From contig CAZLGO010000082.1 in NCBI GenBank assembly GCA_964559295.1, forward strand, positions 1-6,642: a stretch of DNA of 6,642 nt, read 5' to 3'. Below are positions 1 to 5,471 of this stretch, one piece after another; the first letter of the stretch is position 1, and each line of letters opens with the position of its first letter. Source of the DNA: CAZLGO01 sp964559295 (GTDB lineage Archaea > Methanobacteriota > Methanobacteria > Methanobacteriales > Methanobacteriaceae). Below the pieces are notes generated by a model. That model saw only the letters and a program-made list of their open reading frames with translations, had not been told where the DNA came from and searched no databases. The position numbers and the translations under genes were made by a program.

Positions 1-87
1 TGATTTTCTGATTATTCCTTGATCCCAATTCATATTTAATTTTACCAAAGATTTTTTTAGAATAAAAAAGGATAAAAGGAATAAAAT

Positions 88-102
88 TATCTTATTAAGA
101 TA
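88..102. promoter_or_regulatory. Small palindrome upstream of egsA
   Basis: The arms TATCTTA (88-94) and TAAGATA (96-102) are perfect inverse complements around a single T. The element lies 37 bases before the preferred egsA start and could be an operator or a promoter-proximal element. The surroundings (1-112) are very AT-rich, with T and A runs at about 53-69 that could hold a TATA-like box, and I see no gene in them. Short AT palindromes arise by chance in such DNA, so this is a weak call. Confidence 0.25.
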
Positions 103-139
103 TAAAGTAATAATGGTATCACAAGGACGCGAAGATAAT

Positions 140-1186
140 ATGGATGCTAAAAAAATTCAACTTCCAAGGGAGATCTATACAGGAGCGGGGGTAATTAAAA
201 AGACAGGGGCTATCTGTAGGGATCTGAGATTCAGTGGTAAGGTATTAGTGGTAACAGGGCCCCAAACTATAAAAATTGGTGGAGAAAAGGTTATAAAAAG
301 TCTTCAAGATGAAGGATTCCATGTTGAAGAGATCATAATAAAACAAGCATCAGAAGACACTGTTTTAAAGGTTCAAGATGTTATCGATGATGTTTCAGTT
401 GTTCTTGGAGTTGGTGGGGGAAAGGTAATAGACGTTGCAAAACTTGCATCCACCAGATCAAACGTCTATTTTATAAGCGTTCCAACGGCAGCATCACATG
501 ATGGAATAGCCTCTCCAAGGGCCTCAATAAGAACCGATAAGGGAACTGTATCAGTAAAAGCCCAGTCACCAATTGGTGTCATTGCAGACACAAAGATCAT
601 AAGCAAGGCTCCATTTAGACTTCTTGCAGCTGGATGCGGCGATATAATATCAAATTACACGGCAATCATGGACTGGAAGCTGGCAAACAGACTTTTAAAT
701 GAATATTATAGCGATTCGGCAGCAGCGCTTTCACTTATGACTGCAAAGATGGTCATAGAATCTGCAGAAGCTATAAAAGAAGGGCTTATAGAAAGTGCAG
801 GTCTCGTTGTCAAGGCATTGATAAGTAGCGGGGTTTCCATAAGTATTGCTGGAACGAGCAGACCAGCAAGTGGTTCTGAACATAAATTCAGCCATGCTTT
901 AGATATTATAGCCCCTAAACCAGCCTTACATGGGGAGCAATGTGGTGTCGGGACCATAATGATGATGTATCTTCATGGAGGAGATTGGAAGTTTATAAGA
1001 GATGCTCTAAAGACCATAGGAGCCCCAACAACAGCATATGAACTTGGAATAGAGCCAAAATATATAATAAAAGCTTTAACAATGGCCCATAAGATTCGAA
1101 AAGAAAGGTACACCATTTTAGGGGATCGAGGACTTACAGAAGAAGCTGCCAGAAAGCTTGCAACCACAACTGGGGTGATAGAATGA
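140..1186 (+). CDS. egsA: sn-glycerol-1-phosphate dehydrogenase [NAD(P)+]
   Basis: This enzyme reduces dihydroxyacetone phosphate to sn-glycerol-1-phosphate, the backbone of archaeal ether lipids. It is cytosolic, Zn-dependent and belongs to the iron-alcohol-dehydrogenase/dehydroquinate-synthase fold. Counting from the ATG at 140 (348 aa, the usual family length), the nucleotide-binding GGGK loop is at residues 92-95, followed by PTAASHDG. The likely metal ligands are D168 (in GCGD), H248 (in SGSEH) and H264 (in LHGEQ). An in-frame ATG at 113 would add nine residues (MVSQGREDN). I prefer 140 because AAGGA lies at 123-127 while no Shine-Dalgarno motif precedes 113, and because family members, as I recall, begin close to MDxxKIxLPR. 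The gene is complete with no missing key residue. In Methanothermobacter it neighbours UPF0179 and rpiA; here about 1.6 kb separates them. The function is near certain, the start less so. Confidence 0.96.
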   Translation: MDAKKIQLPREIYTGAGVIKKTGAICRDLRFSGKVLVVTGPQTIKIGGEKVIKSLQDEGFHVEEIIIKQASEDTVLKVQDVIDDVSVVLGVGGGKVIDVAKLASTRSNVYFISVPTAASHDGIASPRASIRTDKGTVSVKAQSPIGVIADTKIISKAPFRLLAAGCGDIISNYTAIMDWKLANRLLNEYYSDSAAALSLMTAKMVIESAEAIKEGLIESAGLVVKALISSGVSISIAGTSRPASGSEHKFSHALDIIAPKPALHGEQCGVGTIMMMYLHGGDWKFIRDALKTIGAPTTAYELGIEPKYIIKALTMAHKIRKERYTILGDRGLTEEAARKLATTTGVIE

Positions 1187-1239
1187 TAAAAACCCATCAA
1201 AAAAGGCTGTCTGAAGTTATATTTATTTTACAGAAACCT

Positions 1240-1531
1240 TCATTCATATCCTCCTAAATCAATAAATGCCCTCCCAGCATGCACATGACGTATATTCATA
1301 AGAAAGCACATAAACCCATGTTCTTCCGCGTATTTTTTAATCACGCAACTTCTTAGGATCAAAGATATATCCTTTTTTCGGCAACTTAACTGTCTAATTC
1401 CTGAAATTCTTTTTTGGTTGTTTTAGTTAAAAAATTTGATTTTTTCCATCTTCAGGACCAAATTCGTCCTTTATAATTATTTGATGAAACTCATCTGCTT
1501 CCAATAGATGGTCAAATTCTTCACCATCCAT
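1240..1531 (-). pseudogene. Probable decayed small gene, family not recognised
   Basis: The minus strand opens with ATG at 1531, preceded by a strong ribosome site AAGGTGAT (1543-1536). It reads MDGEEFDHLLEADEFHQIII and then KDEFGPEDGKNQIF before a TAA ending at 1427, so on its own it is a 34-residue ORF. Coding-looking peptide continues in other frames: SNFLTKTTKKEFQELDS (1386-1439), VKLPKKGYIFDPKKLRD (1337-1390), then VIKKYAEEHGFMCFLMNIRH and VHAGRAFIDLGGYE ending in TGA at 1240. Joined through about three single-base shifts this gives a protein of roughly 100 residues, convergent with egsA. The last frame is also open upstream to about 1425. What is seen: the reading frames and the ribosome site. 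What is inferred: that they were once one gene. An intact 34-residue peptide gene is the alternative. I do not recognise the family. Confidence 0.42.
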
Positions 1532-1535
1532 ATTT

Positions 1536-1543
1536 ATCACCTT
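1536..1543 (-). promoter_or_regulatory. Strong ribosome-binding site of the minus-strand small ORF
   Basis: On the minus strand this reads AAGGTGAT, a close match to the complement of the archaeal 16S rRNA 3' end. It ends four bases before the ATG at 1531, which puts the GGTG core about seven bases away. It is the best ribosome site in the left half of the window and the main reason to think that a gene began at 1531. Confidence 0.5.
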
Positions 1544-1554
1544 CTTTTGTAAGA

Positions 1555-1590
1555 TACATATACACGTTCTCTGATACTATGATATATGTA
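1555..1590. promoter_or_regulatory. Divergent promoter with inverted TATA-like elements
   Basis: TACATATA (1555-1562) and TATATGTA (1583-1590) are perfect inverse complements 20 bases apart, in the spacer between the minus-strand small ORF (start 1531) and hisF (start 1614). With the usual archaeal spacing of about 25 bases from TATA box to transcript start, the left copy would start a plus-strand hisF message near 1585, leaving room for the GGAG at 1602. The right copy would start a minus-strand message near 1560, leaving room for AAGGTGAT at 1543-1536. The symmetry could also be a binding site for a dimeric regulator. Promoter assignment is inferred from spacing only. Confidence 0.4.
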
Positions 1591-1613
1591 ATGATGCTAT
1601 AGGAGTAAAAATC

Positions 1614-2378
1614 ATGACAAGAGTAAAAGTTATGCCATGCCTTGATATGAAGAATGGACGTGTAGTGAAGGGTGTTAACTTTGTTAACTTGAAAGATGCA
1701 GGGGATCCCGTAGAAAACGCCTCTCTCTATCAAAAGGAAGGTGCTGATGAGCTTGCCATGCTTGATATAGCTGCAACACTTGAAAACCGAAAAACTCGCT
1801 TAGAGTGGGTGAAGAGTGTTTCATCGGTCATCGATATACCACTTACAGTAGGTGGTGGGATTTCCACGTTAGATGACATAGAATTGACATTAGAAGCTGG
1901 CGCAGACAAAGTATCGATTAACAGTGCTGCGGTCAAAAATCCTGCGCTGGTCAGGGAAGCGGCTGAGAAGTTCGGTTCTGAGTGTCTTGTGGTTGCCATT
2001 GATGGTCGCAGGAACAGGGAAATGCCATCGGGATTTGAGGTTGTTGTTGCAGGTGGCACAAAACCTGTTGGTAAAGATGTTGTTGAATGGGCGAAACAGT
2101 GTGAGGAACTGGGTGCTGGAGTGATCCTGCCCACCAGTATGGACGGTGATGGAACCCAGACAGGCTATGATCTGGAATTTACCAAAGCCATTTCAGATGC
2201 AGTGACTGTGCCAGTTATTGCTTCGGGAGGAGCAGGAAAACTTTCAGATTTTTATGATGCTGTTACTGAAGGTGGGGCGACCATATTGCTTGCAGCATCA
2301 GTCTTTCATTACCGTCTTCTGAGTGTTCGACAGGTTAAGGAGTATTTACGCAAGAAGGGCGTAGGTGTTTATCTGTAA
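1614..2378 (+). CDS. hisF: HisF-like (beta/alpha)8-barrel, imidazole glycerol phosphate synthase cyclase subunit, atypical
   Basis: HisF uses ammonia, supplied by the glutaminase HisH, to convert PRFAR to imidazole glycerol phosphate and AICAR in histidine synthesis. This 254-residue protein keeps the catalytic aspartates D11 (in PCLDMK) and D130 (in VVAIDGRR), K19, D51, TVGGGI (78-83), SINSAAVKNP (101-110), TSMDGDGT (174-181), ASGGAG (203-208) and LAASVFH (226-232). GGAG at 1602-1605 lies eight bases before the ATG. Oddities: the residue matching T. maritima E167 is V170 (GAGVILPTSMD instead of GAGEILLTSMD), Q123 is E123 and R5 is K5; in T. maritima these belong to the ammonia gate or HisH interface. 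It lacks the N-terminal insertion I remember in archaeal HisF. It is richer in G+C than its neighbours (34/60 at 1921-1980 against 21/60 at 3301-3360), consistent with transfer. No hisH is in the window. The fold is certain; a role in histidine synthesis is likely but a paralogous role is possible. Confidence 0.9.
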   Translation: MTRVKVMPCLDMKNGRVVKGVNFVNLKDAGDPVENASLYQKEGADELAMLDIAATLENRKTRLEWVKSVSSVIDIPLTVGGGISTLDDIELTLEAGADKVSINSAAVKNPALVREAAEKFGSECLVVAIDGRRNREMPSGFEVVVAGGTKPVGKDVVEWAKQCEELGAGVILPTSMDGDGTQTGYDLEFTKAISDAVTVPVIASGGAGKLSDFYDAVTEGGATILLAASVFHYRLLSVRQVKEYLRKKGVGVYL

Positions 2379-2562
2379 TAAGAAAATGTGCAGTTGATAG
2401 GCTTGCATCTTAACCACAGGTTTTTCCAGCGTTTTGCCATTTAAAATCGATTTGAACAGCTTGGATCAGTGGTAACGTCCCTATATGGGCTGAAGGATAT
2501 TTAATGGTCAGTTTGTAGTGTTATCTGCCTTTTCACTGAGCCTAACATACTTCTCATGGAAA
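2379..2562. other. Moderately GC-richer spacer after hisF
   Basis: This stretch keeps about 40-42 % G+C (24/60 at 2401-2460, 25/60 at 2461-2520), then composition drops to 10/60 at 2641-2700. It may be the tail of the same incoming segment that carries hisF. I find no convincing plus-strand gene in it. Its right part overlaps the minus-strand remnant described at 2508-2688. Confidence 0.3.
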
Positions 2563-2688
2563 TCATTTTAAAACATTATAAAACAGAATACTAAACATAT
2601 TATGAGCATTAGCATATTTAAGATCTTTTTCAGCCTCAAATTCTTGAGGAAACGTGAAATTTATATGATTAATTTCAATAAATTTATT
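2508..2688 (-). pseudogene. Possible remnant of a small minus-strand gene
   Basis: One minus-strand frame is open from 2688 to a TGA at 2563 and reads, after a short lead-in, INFTFPQEFEAEKDLKYANA followed by HNMFSILFYNVLK. A shift at the A run near 2566-2570 continues as NDFHEKYVRLSEKADNTTN, ending in TGA at 2508. The peptide has the acidic and basic residue mix and amphipathic look of real protein, but there is no start codon at its beginning (a TAA precedes it at 2691-2689) and the frame is broken. I infer a gene fragment, about 60 residues in all, that has lost its start. I do not recognise the family. Chance open frames of 40 codons are common in AT-rich DNA, so this is a modest call. Confidence 0.3.
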
Positions 2689-2696
2689 TTATATAA
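2687..2696 (+). promoter_or_regulatory. Candidate TATA box for the UPF0179-rpiA unit
   Basis: TTTTATATAA is a good archaeal box A. A transcript starting about 25 bases downstream would have a leader of roughly 50 bases, which includes the ribosome site AGGAGA at 2755-2760. The surrounding DNA is extremely AT-rich, so other boxes (for example around 2659-2664) cannot be ruled out. Confidence 0.4.
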
Positions 2697-2767
2697 AGAA
2701 TAAAGTAATAATAATTTACTTAAAAGATGATAAACAATGTAGATTCTAAGTTATAGGAGAATATAGA

Positions 2768-3202
2768 ATGATAACGCTTATAGGGAGAAACCTTGCAAAA
2801 GAAGGGTTAATATTTATAAATTATGGAGCTTCCAAAAAATGTGAAACATGCAGGTTCAAAAGCAGCTGTTTGGATTCTCTTGACGAGGGAAGAATGTATG
2901 TAATAAAAGATATAAAAGATATCGAGCATCCCTGTCCCATCCATGAAGGTGGAAAAGTAAAGGTTATTGATGTGGAGAAGGCAGATATTGAGGCACTTGT
3001 GACAGCTAAAGGAGCTTTTGAAGGTTCTACAGTTGTTTTTGACGCTCCAGATTGTGATGAAGACTGTTCCATGAAATATTTGTGTTTTCCGGAAGGTTTA
3101 TATCAAAATGACAAATGTAGAATAGTTAAAGTAATTGGAAGACCCAAAAATAAGTGTGTTAAAGGTTTAAACCTTAATTTGGTTCTTTTGAGGCTGATCT
3201 GA
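2768..3202 (+). CDS. UPF0179 family cysteine-rich protein
   Basis: This protein belongs to the archaeal UPF0179 family, which has no established function. It is 144 residues long, near the family length as I recall it. The signature start MITLIGRNLAKEGL is followed by a cluster C25-x2-C28-x5-C34, then LDEGR, EHPCPIHEGG (C56), FEGSTVVFDAPDC (C96), C100, C106, C117 and C130. Nine cysteines, several in CxxC-like spacing, suggest a bound metal or Fe-S cluster; that is inference. AGGAGA at 2755-2760 lies seven bases before the ATG. The stop is 29 bases before the preferred rpiA start, so the two genes are probably co-transcribed. Homologues sit next to rpiA and egsA in Methanothermobacter. I see no transmembrane segment or signal peptide. 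Confidence 0.92.
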   Translation: MITLIGRNLAKEGLIFINYGASKKCETCRFKSSCLDSLDEGRMYVIKDIKDIEHPCPIHEGGKVKVIDVEKADIEALVTAKGAFEGSTVVFDAPDCDEDCSMKYLCFPEGLYQNDKCRIVKVIGRPKNKCVKGLNLNLVLLRLI

Positions 3203-3231
3203 AGATTTACAAAGAATAAATGGTGTTTTGT

Positions 3232-3918
3232 ATGAACCTCAAAAAAAAAGTGGGATATGAGGCTGCCAGTTTGGTAGATGATGGAGATGTAGTTGGATTG
3301 GGAACCGGAGCTACTGCTTATTATTTTATAGAAAAACTCGCAGATAGGATTAAAAAAGAGAAAATTGAAATATGGGGGGTTCCAACTTCCTATCAATCCT
3401 TCTTTTTTGCAAAAGATGCCGGAATTCCAATAACCACTCTTGAGGAACATGATATCGATATCGCAGTAGACGGTGCGGATGAGGTTGATCCTAATCTAAA
3501 TCTGATAAAAGGACGTGGTGCAGCCCATACTATGGAAAAAATTGTTGATGAAGCCGCAGATGAATTTGTGGTGATTATAGAAAATTCAAAACTTGTTGAT
3601 AAACTTGGAGGAGTACCTGTTCCACTTGAAGTGATTCCGCTGGCATGTAGGATGGTTAAGTCACATGTTGAAAAATTGAATGGAACACCTACTTTAAGAA
3701 TGGCTAAAAATAAAGATGGACCTGTCATAACAGATAACAGTAACTTCATAATCGATGTTAGGTTTAAAGCTATCGAAGACCCCGAATATTTAGAAACAAA
3801 ACTTAATACAATCCCAGGAGTTGTAGAAAACGGTATTTTTTCAGGGATCGTTGATAGGGTTCTTGTTGGGACTCCTGACGGTGTGGAGGTATTAAATAAC
3901 CCTCTCAAAAAGCGTTGA
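3232..3918 (+). CDS. rpiA: Ribose-5-phosphate isomerase A
   Basis: RpiA interconverts ribose 5-phosphate and ribulose 5-phosphate in the cytosol. In methanogens this links the ribulose-monophosphate route to nucleotide and histidine precursors. From the ATG at 3232 the protein has 228 residues, typical for the family. The motifs are GLGTGATAYYFIEKL (about 23-37), VPTSYQ, then DGADEVDPNLNLIKGRGAA with D80, D83 and K93, followed by E102 in HTMEKIV. These match E. coli D81, D84, K94 and the catalytic base E103. SKLV, VPLEVIP and VITDNSNFIIDV follow, with VENGIF near the end. An in-frame ATG at 3220 would add MVFC; I prefer 3232 because GGTG (3222-3225) is six bases upstream and because archaeal homologues begin close to MxLKxxVGY. 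It follows the UPF0179 gene closely, probably in one transcript. Two palindromes follow it. Confidence 0.96.
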   Translation: MNLKKKVGYEAASLVDDGDVVGLGTGATAYYFIEKLADRIKKEKIEIWGVPTSYQSFFFAKDAGIPITTLEEHDIDIAVDGADEVDPNLNLIKGRGAAHTMEKIVDEAADEFVVIIENSKLVDKLGGVPVPLEVIPLACRMVKSHVEKLNGTPTLRMAKNKDGPVITDNSNFIIDVRFKAIEDPEYLETKLNTIPGVVENGIFSGIVDRVLVGTPDGVEVLNNPLKKR

Positions 3919-3926
3919 AGTAAACT

Positions 3927-3945
3927 AACCTTCTTAAAAAAGGTT
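3927..3945 (+). terminator. Hairpin just after rpiA
   Basis: AACCTT (3927-3932) and AAGGTT (3940-3945) can pair around a 7-base loop (CTTAAAA), nine bases after the rpiA stop codon. It resembles the longer palindrome at 3982-4002 in its ACCTT/AAGGT core. No long U run follows, so it may be an RNA 3' processing or stability element, or a protein-binding site, instead of a terminator. Confidence 0.3.
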
Positions 3946-3981
3946 GATAAGACATTTGTGAACTTCTATTAAAATTTGGAT

Positions 3982-4002
3982 GAAACCTTTTTTAAAGGTT
4001 TC
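3982..4002 (+). terminator. Perfect 9-bp palindrome between rpiA and the epimerase gene
   Basis: GAAACCTTT (3982-3990), a TTT spacer, and AAAGGTTTC (3994-4002) form a perfect stem. The run of six T at 3988-3993 inside it resembles the oligo-T signals that end archaeal transcripts. It could be the terminator of the UPF0179-rpiA unit or an operator for the downstream epimerase gene, whose start is 90 bases away. The structure is seen; its role is inferred. Confidence 0.4.
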
Positions 4003-4047
4003 TTAGGAAAGTTTGAACAAAATTTGTTTGAAGTTGCCATCTATGGC

Positions 4048-4063
4048 TTTAAAAACATTATAT
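4048..4063 (+). promoter_or_regulatory. Candidate box A of the epimerase gene
   Basis: TTTAAAAA at 4048-4055 and TTATAT at 4058-4063 both lie 30-45 bases before the start codon. The first would put the transcript start near 4078 and keep the GAGGG ribosome site at 4081-4085. The second would give a nearly leaderless message. I cannot choose between them from sequence alone. Confidence 0.3.
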
Positions 4064-4092
4064 GTTAACGTGCTTTACTTGAGGGAAATGAA

Positions 4093-4992
4093 ATGATATT
4101 GATAACAGGCGGTGCAGGATTTATAGGTTCGCATTTGGCTGAAAAACTCTGTAATGAGTATGATGTCGTGATAGTTGATGATCTCAATACAGGGAATTTG
4201 GATAACCTTAAGGAATTTGAAGATAAGATAACACTGCACAAAATGAGCATATTAGATGACCTAAAACCCATCTTAAAAGACGTTGAGGTTATATTTCATC
4301 TTGCAGCGCAGATAAATGTGCGAAAATCTATCGAAGATCCATTTTTCGATTTAGATGTAAATGCGAAAGGGACCTTGAATTTATTGGAGGCATCTTATGA
4401 TCATGTTGAGAAGATCATCTTTGCATCCTCCGGCGGTGCTGTATATGGAGAACCAAAGTACTTTCCTGTTGACGAAGGACATCCCACAGATCCAATTTCC
4501 CCTTATGGCATTTCAAAACTTGCTGCTGAGAAATATCTCTATTACTATAACTCAATATTTGGGATTAAAACCTGCTCGTTAAGATACGCTAATGTGTATG
4601 GTCCAAGACAAGATCCAAGGGGAGAAGCTGGTGTTATTTCGATATTTTTGGATAATCTATTCTGTGGTAGAGATTTGATTGTAAACGGAGATGGGAATCA
4701 AACAAGAGATTTTGTATATGTCGATGATGTAGTCGATGCCAATCTTTTAGCTTTAAAAAAGTGCGATGGAGTTTATAATATAGGAACTGGAAATGAAACG
4801 TCCGTCAACGAGATCATTGAGATTATTCTTCAGATTTCTGGCAGAAGAATCAATACAAGGCATAGAGATCCAATAGAAGGGGAGGTAAAAAGGATCTATC
4901 TTGATATCAACAAAGCTAAGGAAAAATTAGGCTGGATACCAAAAACTGGAATAAAAGAAGGAATTAAAAAACTTTATGATAGTATTAAGTAA
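4093..4992 (+). CDS. NAD-dependent nucleotide-sugar epimerase, extended SDR family (UDP-glucose 4-epimerase-like)
   Basis: The protein has 299 residues and a Rossmann fold. GGAGFIG (6-12) binds NAD, D29 or D30 at the end of beta-2 is the likely ribose-binding acid, and FHLAAQ (69-73) follows. ASSGGAVYGE (111-120) carries the catalytic Ser, and Y138-G-I-S-K142 is the catalytic YxxxK. The C-terminal sugar-binding half holds LRYANVYGPRQDP (163-175), NGDGNQTRDFVYVDDV (198-213) and YNIGTGNETSV (228-238). These are typical of archaeal GalE-like epimerases that act on UDP-glucose or UDP-GlcNAc for glycan or pseudomurein precursors; the exact substrate cannot be read here, and a dehydratase of the same family is an alternative. 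GAGGG (4081-4085) lies seven bases upstream. The ATG at 4088 is out of frame. The gene stands alone, without glycosyltransferase neighbours in the window. Confidence 0.92.
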   Translation: MILITGGAGFIGSHLAEKLCNEYDVVIVDDLNTGNLDNLKEFEDKITLHKMSILDDLKPILKDVEVIFHLAAQINVRKSIEDPFFDLDVNAKGTLNLLEASYDHVEKIIFASSGGAVYGEPKYFPVDEGHPTDPISPYGISKLAAEKYLYYYNSIFGIKTCSLRYANVYGPRQDPRGEAGVISIFLDNLFCGRDLIVNGDGNQTRDFVYVDDVVDANLLALKKCDGVYNIGTGNETSVNEIIEIILQISGRRINTRHRDPIEGEVKRIYLDINKAKEKLGWIPKTGIKEGIKKLYDSIK

Positions 4993-5089
4993 CCTAAAAA
5001 ATTATTGGAACTGATCAAGATGCTTTTTTGTGAAATTTTGGAATGTAAGCTTCGACTTTAAAGATCACATATCTATACAATTTAAAAAG

Positions 5090-5123
5090 TCAAGTTCGTT
5101 ATATTACCGTTTAACGAAGTTGA
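5090..5123. repeat. Imperfect 12-bp inverted repeat
   Basis: TCAAGTTCGTTA (5090-5101) and TAACGAAGTTGA (5112-5123) are inverse complements except for one position (G facing G), with a 10-base loop TATTACCGTT. Seven inner pairs are perfect. It could fold as an RNA hairpin or bind a dimeric regulator. It is not next to any start codon, so its target is unclear. Confidence 0.5.
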
Positions 5124-5173
5124 GCTTTATGAGTTAGTTTCAAAAACATGGTCTAAAGTGATGTTTTTTTAGT

Positions 5174-5253
5174 GTATAGGGTAGGCAAAGTTATGTAAAA
5201 ACTATGATTTTGCATGAGTTTTAGATGGTTATCCTGATGTTCCCAACCTATAC
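5174..5253 (+). ncRNA. Speculative structured RNA with nested stems
   Basis: An outer stem pairs GTATAGG (5174-5180) with CCTATAC (5247-5253). Inside it, GCAAAGTTAT (5185-5194) pairs with ATGATTTTGC (5204-5213) around a 9-base loop, ten pairs including two G-U. A T7 run precedes it at 5164-5170. The fold is seen from the sequence on either strand, though G-U pairs favour the plus strand. I do not recognise an RNA family, and no covariation data are available here. An unstructured spacer with chance pairing is a real alternative. Confidence 0.22.
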
Positions 5254-5368
5254 CATACAGATAATAATAATAATTTAGTTATTTAATAATACAATTAAAG
5301 CCTTTTTGATCTTAAAATCAAAATAATTAATCATAATTTTGTATATATTTTTGTTAACATATCATTAA

Positions 5369-5455
5369 CTATTGAATAAATAGCAATTCTACCATGTAAG
5401 ACGCCAAAGTAGGTATCGCCTTTAACTCAAGTTCACAATCTAAATCTAACCCTCA
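5369..5455 (-). pseudogene. Open minus-strand frame without a start, possible gene remnant
   Basis: After a TGA at 5455-5453 the minus strand reads GLDLDCELELKAIPTLASYM and then VELLFIQ before TAG at 5369. There is no start codon except the internal ATG. It lies in another frame just downstream of the small ORF at 5472-5588, so the two may be pieces of one broken gene of about 70 residues. It is too short for a firm call. Confidence 0.18.
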
Positions 5456-5471
5456 CCGGTAATGTTCTCTA

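Larger units (their letters stand above)
4993..5471. other. Long AT-rich spacer with several inverted repeats
   Basis: The spacer between the epimerase and the minus-strand membrane protein gene holds no plus-strand gene I can support. It contains a T6 tract at 5024-5029 that may end the epimerase transcript, the inverted repeat at 5090-5123, the nested stems at 5174-5253, an ATA-repeat run near 5260-5273, and a hairpin TTTTGAT (5304-5310) / ATCAAAA (5317-5323). Its last 100 bases hold a coding-looking minus-strand frame (see 5369-5455). Confidence 0.6.

Noticed and set aside
706..1200. Minus-strand open frames inside egsA (706-957 and 973-1200)
   Set aside because: They lie antisense to a complete, well-recognised enzyme and have no ribosome site or recognisable motif.
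1521..1733. Minus-strand open frame of 70 residues crossing the hisF start
   Set aside because: It overlaps hisF and the divergent promoter. The other minus frame, starting at 1531, has the ribosome site.
1730..2134. Minus-strand open frame of 134 residues and a plus-strand frame inside hisF
   Set aside because: Serine- and proline-rich translation typical of the antisense of a GC-richer gene; hisF motifs fix the real frame.
2821..3908. Minus-strand frames opposite UPF0179 and rpiA
   Set aside because: Shadows of strongly supported genes, with low-complexity Ser/Thr-rich translations.
5159..5236. C/D-box small RNA (GTGATGT as box C, CTGA as box D)
   Set aside because: Box C has a mismatch, the boxes are far apart and no closing terminal stem pairs them. 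The nested stems fit better.
5426..5450. tRNA T-arm-like GTTCACAAT
   Set aside because: No matching acceptor or anticodon stems and no T-stem pairing around it.
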